From DATHXC01 sp035459965 (GTDB taxonomy: Bacteria; Pseudomonadota; Gammaproteobacteria; Burkholderiales; Methylophilaceae), in the NCBI GenBank assembly GCA_035459965.1, contig DATHXC010000007.1:1-64000 (forward strand): a stretch of 64,000 bases of DNA, written 5' to 3'. The notes beneath the pieces were generated by a model. It was not told the DNA's origin, did no database searches, and saw nothing but the letters and a program-made list of their open reading frames with translations. The number at the start of each line of letters is the position of its first letter. The first letter of the stretch is position 1. The translations under genes and the position numbers were made by a program. Positions 1-8,054 of the stretch are shown piece by piece.

Positions 1-3000
1 GGCACCATCACGGTAGCCCCGGGTGTTACTGGCTTTAGTGTCACCGTGCCTAGTACACAGGACCTAGTAGCCGAAAGCAATGAAACCGTAGAACTGACCA
101 TAGGCACAGCTACTGGTACAGGCACTATCGTTGATAATGACGGCGCACCACAGATCAGCATTGCTGGCCCTGGTACCGTCAACGAAGCTGCTGGTACCAT
201 CACCTACACTGTCAGCCTCACCAACCCATCAGCCAGCATCGTCACCGTTAACTACGCCAGTGCTAATGGTAGCGCTACCGCAGGCAGTGACTATACTGCA
301 GCCACAGGCACATTAAGCTTTGCACCTGGTGAAACCACCAAGACCATCACTGTAACGGTCGCTGGCGACACCGTGTTTGAAGGTGCAGAAGATTACAGCA
401 TCAGCCTGAGTGCGCCGACCAATGCGACTATTGGTACAGGATCAGTCACAACGACCATCACTGATGACGATGGCGCCCCGACCATTGCCAGCGTAGGTCC
501 AGCCACGGTAGCCGAAGGCGGCAACCTGGTACACACCGTCACGCTGAGCAACGCATCGAGCACCAGCAGCAGCTTCGCCTACAGCCTCACCGGCACCACA
601 GCGACTGCTGGCAGTGACTTCAGCACTGCAGCCAGCTTCAGCAACGACGTCACCTTAGTGGGCGGCAACCTCATTGTGCCGGCCAACGTCACCAGCTTCA
701 CCGTGACCTACACCACCACTGAGGACGCGCTTAATGAAGCCACAGAAACCACCGCCCTGAATGTAGGTGGCGTGATTGGCTTGGGTAGCATTACCGACAA
801 CGACGCCACTCCAAGCCTCAGCATCAACGACATCACCGTCAACGAAGCTGCGGGCACCGCTACCTTCACCGTGACCCTAAGTGCCGCCAGCGGCCAGACC
901 GTCACTGTGGGCTACAACACCAGCAATGGCACCGCTACTGCAGGCAGCGACTACACCAGCGCCACCGGCAGCCTGACCTTTACACCGGGCACCCTCACGC
1001 AAACCATTACCGTACCGATCACCAACGACATCCTGACCGAGGCCACTGAAAGATTTAACGTGAATTTGGTTAGCCCGACTAACGCGACTATTTCAGATGC
1101 TTTGGGCGTGGGTACGATTATTGATAATGATGCGCCACCAGTTGCTGTTGGCAATAACAATGCCGGTCTTGAAGATGCCACTTATATTGTGGTGACGCTG
1201 AACGGTACAGATGCTGACGGAACCGTTGCCAGCTTTAACCTTTCGAGTTTGCCGGCAAATGGCGCTCTCTATCTGGATGCTGCATTGACCCAGTTAGTGC
1301 CTACCGGCACTGATATCAGTGCATCAGGTAACGCTTTGCAGCTTTACTTCAAACCTGAGGCTGATTTCAATACATTGGCAGGCGGCCCATTAAGCTTTAA
1401 TTTCACTGCTAAGGATGATACTGGACTGGTTTCCCCCACAGCCACTGAGACCATCACCATTACCGCAGTAAACGATGGCGCGCCTGTGACTGCTGCCGAT
1501 AATTATTCCACAGTGCTGGGTACCCCGATCATCATCAGTAAGGCTAGTTTATTATCTAACGATACTTTATTTGATCATGCCCAGATTACTTCGATTACTC
1601 CACTATCTGGTACTGGTACGCTTGTAGATAACGGCAACGGAACTTACACCTATACGCCAGCTGCAACGGGTTCGCGTAATTTCACCTATACAGTGACTGA
1701 TAATGATGGCCAGACCAGCACATCAACGGTTACTTTAACTACTTATAACACTCGCGATGACTTGGCAACTGTCAATGAGTCAGCGCTGGCTGAAGGTAAT
1801 GGTGGAGGTGCACGCGTTGTGACAGGTAACTTGCTGGCTAATGACGCTGGTAACACAAGCGTTACGAGCCTGACAGGGGCTACCTTGTCTGGCGGGGTAT
1901 ATACCGTTTCATCCGCATACGGTACTTTGCAGGTCACTGCAGCAACCGGCGCATACACCTACACGCTTAACAATAATGTAGATAACGATACGCAGTCTAG
2001 TGCCACAAATACCGGCTATATGGATACCTTTACCTATACTGGCAACAGCACTGGTAATGGCACACCTATTAACCTGCGGGTAAATATTGTTGATGATGCG
2101 CCAACCGCTACCAATGCTACAGTAGTAGTCGCAGAAGCTAGCCTTCAAGCGTTTAATATTGTCATGATGCTGGATGTGTCTGGCAGTATGACTGAAGCAA
2201 GTAATGGTGGCCAGGTAAGGGATGTGGCTGATGACGGCAGTGCAACGATTACCACACGCCTTGCGATGGCCAAAGCCGGCATGATTGCGTTGGTGGAAGA
2301 ATACTTCAGTCAATCTTCAAGTGTCACTATTACACTGGCAACATTCTCCACTGCTTCACAAATCAATGGTACTTACACCAGTAAGGATGCTGCAATTACT
2401 GCAATTAATGGATTGACCGGCTCAGGCGGTACAAATTATGAAGCAGCGCTTAATACGATAAAAACTGCATTTGGCACTCCTAGTCAATCGGTCTCTAATA
2501 TTTCATATTTTATCTCTGATGGTGCACCTAATGGGGGTAATACAACTAATCCGGTTGGTGCTTCAGGATTTGGTACATTTGTGACCAACAACCATATTCA
2601 ATCCTATGCAATTGGTATTGGCAGCGGAATTGCCACTACTGCACCACTTAACGCTATACATAATGTAGATGCTGATGGTAGCGGTGCTGCTGATGCAGCG
2701 ATTATTGTGGCAGACTTGAATAAACTTGAAACCGCTTTGATCTCGACAGTGCCTCATGCATTTGGCGGTAACGTAGTGACTTCAGGCGGCGCTAGCAATG
2801 TGACTTTTGGCGCAGACGGTGGGTTTATACGTTACATCGACCTCATGCTGGATAGCGATGGTAATGGCACGGCAGATCAGAGCGTACGCTTTACTTACAA
2901 TGCAGCTACCCATCAGATCACTACCAATGGTAGCTTTGTCACAGGCTTCCCGGTTTCTGGCGACGCAATGACGCTGGGCGCAGCTCAAGGTTTTATTAAT

Positions 3001-4845
3001 GGCAAGCTGGTATTTGACTTTTCGACAGGTGATTACAAGTACTTTACAGAGGGTCAAGGGGTTGAGGGAACCCAGTTCGATATTGGCTTCCAGGTAATGG
3101 ATAACGATGGTGATACTGCAAATGCAGTCCAGACTGTGATGGTTGTTGATGGGAAGCCTATTGCTTATAACGACTTCGATACACTGTTGCCAAACTCTAC
3201 AGCATTCGAGGGCAATGTCATCACCTCAGCGGGCACTGATGGTAGTACGGGTTCATTAGTTACAAGTTTTACTGCGGCTTCGTCGGGAGCAGACCTGATC
3301 GTGGATAATGCTGCGATTACTTCCATCACCTTCAAGGGAGTCGTTTATAACCTGACTGCGAACTCGACTGGTTCTGCATCTGGTGGCACATACACTATTA
3401 GTAATGGTCATTTGACCTGGACTAGCTCTACTGAGCCTGCCAACCAATTAGTGTTTGATAAAGACGGATACTACAAATACACGCCACCAGCAGTGCAAAC
3501 AGCGACAGCTACACCTGATGCAGCAGTGACTACGTTCTTCAACACATCTGCAAATGCAACTGCTAATGGCGTTGTATTGTCTGGTGTAAGTAGAACAGGT
3601 AACGTAAATTCGCCAAACGCTACATTGACATATAACGATCCAAACGGTACTGCAAATGATGGTGTTGGCATCAACAGTGGTGGATCGAATGCCAATGCCG
3701 ATAACCTGGAAACCTTGATTATCAGGTTTAATTCAGCCACGCATCCACAAGGTGTTCAGAATGTGGTTGTAAATGTTAGTGCTGCTTCAAGTAATCTGGG
3801 TAGCGCATCAGGCACCGTCATTTCATTGACGTATTCTATTTATGATATCAGCGGTAACTTGTTAGGTCAGTTCGCCAGCTTTGCTGAAGGCAATGTCGTC
3901 ATACCAAGCATTTACGGCAACATAGGTTACATAGAAGTTGAAGCGAATAGTGCTGCTTCAGCGCGTATTAGTAGTGTTACGTTTAACAGCTCTAACGTTA
4001 ACACCACTGCAGTAGGATATGCCCCTGAAGATATCAGTTACACGTTGACGGACTCTGATGGCGATGCATCTACAGCTACATTGAAGCTATCTACCACAAG
4101 CAATCATTACGCTGGAGGTGTAGGTGCCGATAACATCACTGGATCAGCAGCTAATGACTACATTACCGGTGGCGATGGTAACGATACCCTCAATGGTGGG
4201 GCAGGTTACGACATCATTATTGGTGGTGCGGGCAACGATAGCATTGATGGTGGTGCAGATAATGACCAGCTATATGGTGGCGATGGCAACGATACTATCA
4301 ATGGTGGTACTGGCAGCGACCTGATATACGGCGGTGCCGGTAATGACCTCATTAATGGTGGCGATGGTGCTGACACCATCTACGGTGGTGCCGGTAACGA
4401 TGTTGTCAACGGTGGATTAGGTGCCGATAGCATCTTTGGTGGTGCCGGTAACGATACCCTGACTGGCGGCGGCGTAGGTGTTGATGTGTTCAAGTGGGAG
4501 CTGACAGACCAGGGAGCTAAAGGCGCAGCGGCAGCGGATGTTATCACCGATTTCAATGCAGCATCTGCAAGTGCCGGTGGGGATGTGCTTGATCTACGTG
4601 ACCTTCTGGTTGGTGAAAATCATGATGTAGGTGCCGGTAATTTGGCCAGCTTCCTGCATTTTGAAAAATCGGGTGCAGATACCATTGTCCATATCAGTAG
4701 TAATGGTGAGTTTGCTGCTGGCTTTAATGCGGGCAAGGAAGTACAAACCATCACCCTGACTGGCGTTGACCTAGTAGGCTCTTTTACTAATGACCAGCAA
4801 ATCGTGCAGGATCTGCTCTCCAAACAAAAACTGGTGACGGATTAA
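1..4845 (+). CDS. LapA-like RTX adhesin, C-terminal part (5' end outside window)
   Basis: This is a very large repeat adhesin secreted by a type I system and held at the outer membrane for biofilm attachment. The reading frame is open from base 1, so the start lies upstream and only about 1,614 residues are visible. In order I see three Calx-beta units (about 130-470, 480-815, 820-1130), each ending in a D-N-D type motif. Next come Ig/cadherin-like and VCBS-like units (1480-2100). A von Willebrand A domain follows (about 2150-2760) with the MIDAS motif DVSGSM. About ten glycine-rich RTX nonapeptides of GGxGNDxxxGG type lie at 4110-4485. The C-terminus, with DVFKWELTDQG and a VITDF stretch, is typical of LapA-family secretion signals. 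The LapG cleavage site would be N-terminal and is not in view. LapD, LapG and a TolC-type protein directly downstream support the assignment. Confidence 0.93.
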   Translation, partial: GTITVAPGVTGFSVTVPSTQDLVAESNETVELTIGTATGTGTIVDNDGAPQISIAGPGTVNEAAGTITYTVSLTNPSASIVTVNYASANGSATAGSDYTAATGTLSFAPGETTKTITVTVAGDTVFEGAEDYSISLSAPTNATIGTGSVTTTITDDDGAPTIASVGPATVAEGGNLVHTVTLSNASSTSSSFAYSLTGTTATAGSDFSTAASFSNDVTLVGGNLIVPANVTSFTVTYTTTEDALNEATETTALNVGGVIGLGSITDNDATPSLSINDITVNEAAGTATFTVTLSAASGQTVTVGYNTSNGTATAGSDYTSATGSLTFTPGTLTQTITVPITNDILTEATERFNVNLVSPTNATISDALGVGTIIDNDAPPVAVGNNNAGLEDATYIVVTLNGTDADGTVASFNLSSLPANGALYLDAALTQLVPTGTDISASGNALQLYFKPEADFNTLAGGPLSFNFTAKDDTGLVSPTATETITITAVNDGAPVTAADNYSTVLGTPIIISKASLLSNDTLFDHAQITSITPLSGTGTLVDNGNGTYTYTPAATGSRNFTYTVTDNDGQTSTSTVTLTTYNTRDDLATVNESALAEGNGGGARVVTGNLLANDAGNTSVTSLTGATLSGGVYTVSSAYGTLQVTAATGAYTYTLNNNVDNDTQSSATNTGYMDTFTYTGNSTGNGTPINLRVNIVDDAPTATNATVVVAEASLQAFNIVMMLDVSGSMTEASNGGQVRDVADDGSATITTRLAMAKAGMIALVEEYFSQSSSVTITLATFSTASQINGTYTSKDAAITAINGLTGSGGTNYEAALNTIKTAFGTPSQSVSNISYFISDGAPNGGNTTNPVGASGFGTFVTNNHIQSYAIGIGSGIATTAPLNAIHNVDADGSGAADAAIIVADLNKLETALISTVPHAFGGNVVTSGGASNVTFGADGGFIRYIDLMLDSDGNGTADQSVRFTYNAATHQITTNGSFVTGFPVSGDAMTLGAAQGFINGKLVFDFSTGDYKYFTEGQGVEGTQFDIGFQVMDNDGDTANAVQTVMVVDGKPIAYNDFDTLLPNSTAFEGNVITSAGTDGSTGSLVTSFTAASSGADLIVDNAAITSITFKGVVYNLTANSTGSASGGTYTISNGHLTWTSSTEPANQLVFDKDGYYKYTPPAVQTATATPDAAVTTFFNTSANATANGVVLSGVSRTGNVNSPNATLTYNDPNGTANDGVGINSGGSNANADNLETLIIRFNSATHPQGVQNVVVNVSAASSNLGSASGTVISLTYSIYDISGNLLGQFASFAEGNVVIPSIYGNIGYIEVEANSAASARISSVTFNSSNVNTTAVGYAPEDISYTLTDSDGDASTATLKLSTTSNHYAGGVGADNITGSAANDYITGGDGNDTLNGGAGYDIIIGGAGNDSIDGGADNDQLYGGDGNDTINGGTGSDLIYGGAGNDLINGGDGADTIYGGAGNDVVNGGLGADSIFGGAGNDTLTGGGVGVDVFKWELTDQGAKGAAAADVITDFNAASASAGGDVLDLRDLLVGENHDVGAGNLASFLHFEKSGADTIVHISSNGEFAAGFNAGKEVQTITLTGVDLVGSFTNDQQIVQDLLSKQKLVTD

Positions 4846-4884
4846 TACTCGTAGATTGAAAGAGCTTAATGAGAGAGGCGCTGC

Positions 4885-5229
4885 ATGGCTTATGTAATCA
4901 GGGATGCTGACGGCAATATCAAGGCGGCAAGCCCTAATCAGTTAGACTCAGCATCGATAAATTCTCAGCAATGGGAGTTTATCGATGGCAATTCCAGGGA
5001 GTATCTAGGTTTTCTTGAGTCTTCCATTGCAGAGCAGAGCCCATTCCGCGAAAGTGATATTCAGCTTGCGCGCGTATTGGAAGATCTTATTTCCTTGCTG
5101 ATAGACCGCGATCTGATTCGGTTTACTGATTTCCCCGATCCTGCCCAGAAGCGACTGATTGAGAGACAGACCCTGCGTATGAAAAGCAAACAGTTAAATC
5201 TGATTGATGACGAAACCAGCCTGTTCTAA
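4885..5229 (+). CDS. small 'tryptophan synthase subunit beta-like' protein
   Basis: This 114-residue soluble protein belongs, from memory, to a small family annotated 'tryptophan synthase subunit beta like' in pseudomonads. The family name is misleading, since the protein has no PLP domain and no catalytic lysine. Its centre carries the recognisable block ARVLEDLISLL followed by IRFTDFPDPAQ, and the ends are polar. A good ribosome site (AGAGAGG, 6 bases before ATG) fixes the start. It lies 39 bases after the adhesin stop on the same strand and faces lapD convergently with a 6-base gap, so co-transcription with the adhesin is plausible. Its function is unknown. A regulatory or chaperone-like role in adhesion is inference from position alone. 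Confidence 0.75.
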   Translation: MAYVIRDADGNIKAASPNQLDSASINSQQWEFIDGNSREYLGFLESSIAEQSPFRESDIQLARVLEDLISLLIDRDLIRFTDFPDPAQKRLIERQTLRMKSKQLNLIDDETSLF

Positions 5230-5235
5230 CCCATA

Positions 5236-7158
5236 TTAGCTAAGTTTCACTGCAGGTCCGGTCATACCATCAAGTCCCAGTGCGGGAAGTGCAGCGACTT
5301 CTTTTTCATTGTGAACACCTTCGGCAATCGTCATTAATCCGATTGAATGTGCAATCAGGCATAGACCTTTCAGAAATGCCTGGTTACCTGTATTGCTATC
5401 TACGCCCCGAATCAGTGAGGCATCAATCTTGATGTAATCCAATCCAAGGTCATGTAGCTCGCCTAAGCGTGATATCTGCGCACCTACATGCTCAACACCA
5501 ATTTTGCAGCCCAGTGGTTTGAGCGTAGCGCAGAACTTCCTGAAATCTTCAAGCTGATTGAATACTCCATCTTCAGGCACTTCCAGCCATAGATTCTGTG
5601 CAATAGATCGATTTTGAGTAAGCAGGGCGGTTAGCTTCTCCAGGTAGCTAGGATTACACATGGCGCCTGTAGACACATTCAGCCCGATAGGCTGGCTGCC
5701 CTTTGCCAGTGATTCAATTGCGAATGCAACTACGGAATCGTCGATGCGGGTAATCAAATCTAGTTTGATTGCCCATGAAATAAATTCGGCAGCGGATATC
5801 CAGGCGCCATCTTTTTCTAGCTGCAGGCGTACCGGGCTTTCATCATGGATCAATTTGCCCTTAGTTGTGATTACAGGATAAGCAGCAAGCTTGAGGCGTT
5901 TGCTATCAAGTGCGGTTGTGAGCATATTACGCCAATCGGCTTCATCACTTTCTTCATAGGTGCTGACATAATTGCGATTGATCAGGTCCATGATATCAAT
6001 CTCATCCGGCCCAGTTTTATCCTTGATAGTGGAGATAAGCTTCTTCAGTCCTTCTAGCTGGTCAGATTTGCTGACCTTGCTGGATACGGCTGATAGATTA
6101 AAGTTAGGGAAAGTAGACACTAAATCCCCGATGACCTTTAACTGCACATTTTTGATCTGGGTAGCCAGTGCGTGGTGGTCTACAGGCAGGTTGGAAAATA
6201 CTGAAAAATCAGCGCCTGTCAGGCGCCCGGCAATTAATGAGTGGCATTGATGACACATGGCCTGCAAAGCATTACCCATTTTCTTCAGTAACGCGTCAGT
6301 TTCGACCCCCCCCAGCTTTTCGTTGATTTCAGCAAGATTGGAAATATGCGATACCACCAGTACGCCTTCATCAAAGCTTTCTTCATTGGATACGTAAGTT
6401 GCAACCCGACTAATGAAGTATTTGCGGTTCATTAGACCGGTAATGGCGTCATAGTTAGCTTCGAGGCGCAACTCTTCCAATAGTTGAGATTGATCACGCA
6501 GCATTTCCTTGATGCGGTTTGAAAGGCGATTCATGGCGCGTGCAAGTGTCTTGAATTCGATGGTTTTCGGCTCTTTGATTGTAATGAAATTTTTATCGCC
6601 AATAGCCTCTGCCATGTTTACCATCTCGTTCAGCGGGCGCAATATCACCTTTAAAATTAAAGTGCCAATCAAACCAGTGATGGTAGCAATAATCGTACTC
6701 CAGAATAGCATCATCAGTGTGCCGTTCCATAAGTCCTCATAAGCAAATTCTGTAGTACTTTCCAGCGATAGTGTGCCATATTGCGACCAGCCACTTTGTA
6801 TCTGGGCAATGCCCGGTGGCGCGCTGATGTGGATAAGTTTAGTGAACCAATCAGGCACGGCGGGCGCCTGATGCGGATTTTTGCGTTCCACCATTAACTT
6901 GCCATTGGGGTCGCTCAGCTTGATATGCTGGTAATGCCCATTATCAAATTGGGCAGAGAGCATCAGGTCTATCACCACTGGGTCTTTTTCCATTTGCGAT
7001 ATTGATAGCGCCAGCGAGACCGCATTATCAATATTTTTCATCTGCAACTGTTTCTCCAGGTAATGTTTGCTGGATATGGTGTTGACAAGAATGCTGGCAC
7101 CGAAAGCCAGTGCCATGGAGATGATGATTGCCATCCATAGTTCTTTAATGAGAGACAT
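5236..7158 (-). CDS. lapD: LapD-type c-di-GMP receptor (degenerate GGDEF-EAL)
   Basis: LapD is an inner-membrane receptor that binds cytoplasmic c-di-GMP and sequesters the periplasmic protease LapG, so the adhesin stays on the surface. The 640-residue protein has a first membrane helix (about 9-27), a periplasmic LapD/MoxY-type domain (28-148), a second helix (about 150-172) and HAMP with a helical linker (173-230). A GGDEF-like domain follows (about 235-390) and an EAL-like domain (about 400-640). Both catalytic signatures are lost: GADFS replaces GGDEF and ESPVRL replaces the EAL motif, so it should be a receptor, not an enzyme. AAGGAA before the ATG supports the start. It lies 18 bases downstream of lapG, as an operon. 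Confidence 0.93.
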   Translation of the reverse strand: MSLIKELWMAIIISMALAFGASILVNTISSKHYLEKQLQMKNIDNAVSLALSISQMEKDPVVIDLMLSAQFDNGHYQHIKLSDPNGKLMVERKNPHQAPAVPDWFTKLIHISAPPGIAQIQSGWSQYGTLSLESTTEFAYEDLWNGTLMMLFWSTIIATITGLIGTLILKVILRPLNEMVNMAEAIGDKNFITIKEPKTIEFKTLARAMNRLSNRIKEMLRDQSQLLEELRLEANYDAITGLMNRKYFISRVATYVSNEESFDEGVLVVSHISNLAEINEKLGGVETDALLKKMGNALQAMCHQCHSLIAGRLTGADFSVFSNLPVDHHALATQIKNVQLKVIGDLVSTFPNFNLSAVSSKVSKSDQLEGLKKLISTIKDKTGPDEIDIMDLINRNYVSTYEESDEADWRNMLTTALDSKRLKLAAYPVITTKGKLIHDESPVRLQLEKDGAWISAAEFISWAIKLDLITRIDDSVVAFAIESLAKGSQPIGLNVSTGAMCNPSYLEKLTALLTQNRSIAQNLWLEVPEDGVFNQLEDFRKFCATLKPLGCKIGVEHVGAQISRLGELHDLGLDYIKIDASLIRGVDSNTGNQAFLKGLCLIAHSIGLMTIAEGVHNEKEVAALPALGLDGMTGPAVKLS

Positions 7159-7176
7159 AACGGTTCCTTATCATGA

Positions 7177-7833
7177 TTACTCTATACCATCTGCTTGAAT
7201 CCGCGCCAGCACATTGCGCCAGCGTGAAAGACTGTTCAACGACTCGCCTTTGGGGGTATTGGCTGCACCCGTCCACAGGCCCTCGCTGTTAAAACTGAAA
7301 ATCGGTATCAGATCTGTACGCCGTGAAGCTACTCGAGTATCAGCAATCAGATTGTCAAGAATGATAGGCTCGGAGGTTGGCGTGGCGTAATAGCTCAAGA
7401 CCATGTGCGCCACAAACACCTTGCTGTGCGGGCCGCCTATCTGGGCTCGAACGTATGTGAGCTTGAGGCGGTCATTGGGAATATCGAGTGATCTAAGGAA
7501 TATGTATTTTGCGATACTGAAATCTTCACAGTCGCCTCGCTCCTTACCTAAAGACTCTAAAGGTGTGGCCCAATAGTCTGTTTCACCCCAAATATTGATG
7601 TCATCATCAAAGTATTTAATTTCGGTATTAAAAAACTCATTGATGCGTTTTACTTTTTCAATATCTGAAGCAGACTTCAGCTCGTTGACAGTTGTTTGCA
7701 ATCTCAAAACCGCACTTCTTGCAGAATCTCCATAACGCTGGCTGGCAAGATTTGCCAGCTTGGTAAAATCGGTGGCACCAGAGAACTCTATCAGAATTAA
7801 AAGCGTAGCCATGCTTAAAGAAATCTTAGGCAA
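7177..7833 (-). CDS. lapG: LapG-type periplasmic cysteine protease
   Basis: LapG cleaves the N-terminal region of the LapA adhesin when c-di-GMP is low, releasing the cells. This is a bacterial transglutaminase-like cysteine protease (DUF920 type). The catalytic triad reads as Cys102 in GDCEDF, His143 in AHMVL and Asp160 in ILDNL, counting from the TTG at 7833. The N-terminus is hydrophobic and looks like a signal peptide. The start is uncertain. ATG at 7812 would leave no basic n-region, TTG at 7833 gives one lysine, and the frame stays open to about 7924 without ATG or GTG. It is the first gene of the lapG-lapD operon and is divergent from the TolC-type gene. Confidence 0.92.
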   Translation of the reverse strand: MPKISLSMATLLILIEFSGATDFTKLANLASQRYGDSARSAVLRLQTTVNELKSASDIEKVKRINEFFNTEIKYFDDDINIWGETDYWATPLESLGKERGDCEDFSIAKYIFLRSLDIPNDRLKLTYVRAQIGGPHSKVFVAHMVLSYYATPTSEPIILDNLIADTRVASRRTDLIPIFSFNSEGLWTGAANTPKGESLNSLSRWRNVLARIQADGIE

Positions 7834-7921
7834 GATTTTTTTTATTGCTTGTAAAATGAGAGCCAGTTTTTTGATGACTATAATCTCTAAAAAATCATTG
7901 GCATGGAATTTGCAGTTAGCT

Positions 7922-7939
7922 TGTCACAATATAGTGACA
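7922..7939. promoter_or_regulatory. palindrome TGTCAC-N6-GTGACA in the lapG/tolC divergent region
   Basis: TGTCAC and GTGACA form a perfect 6-bp dyad around AATATA, about 90 bases from the lapG start and 130 from the tolC-type start. A dyad between divergent genes of one pathway is a likely operator. The half-site with flank TTGTCACA also occurs twice upstream of the pilG operon at 51522 and 51541. The regulator is unknown. Confidence 0.45.
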
Positions 7940-8054
7940 TTCTAGGTGTATTTTTATATAAAGTTGCATACACCAGAAAAGTTAATGTATAAACAACCCC
8001 ATTAATCTAAAATATTTATAGAGAATCTCAATTTTGACTCAAAATTTATTGCGC

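Noticed and set aside
708..3740. Several open frames on the minus strand across the adhesin gene (for example 1909-2313, 2782-3057)
   Set aside because: They lie opposite a repetitive coding frame with strong domain evidence, lack ribosome sites and give compositionally odd proteins.
4110..4485. Regularly spaced short repeats that could suggest a CRISPR or tandem-repeat array
   Set aside because: The period is 27 bases and encodes RTX nonapeptides (GGxGNDxxx) in frame with the adhesin; there are no unique spacers.
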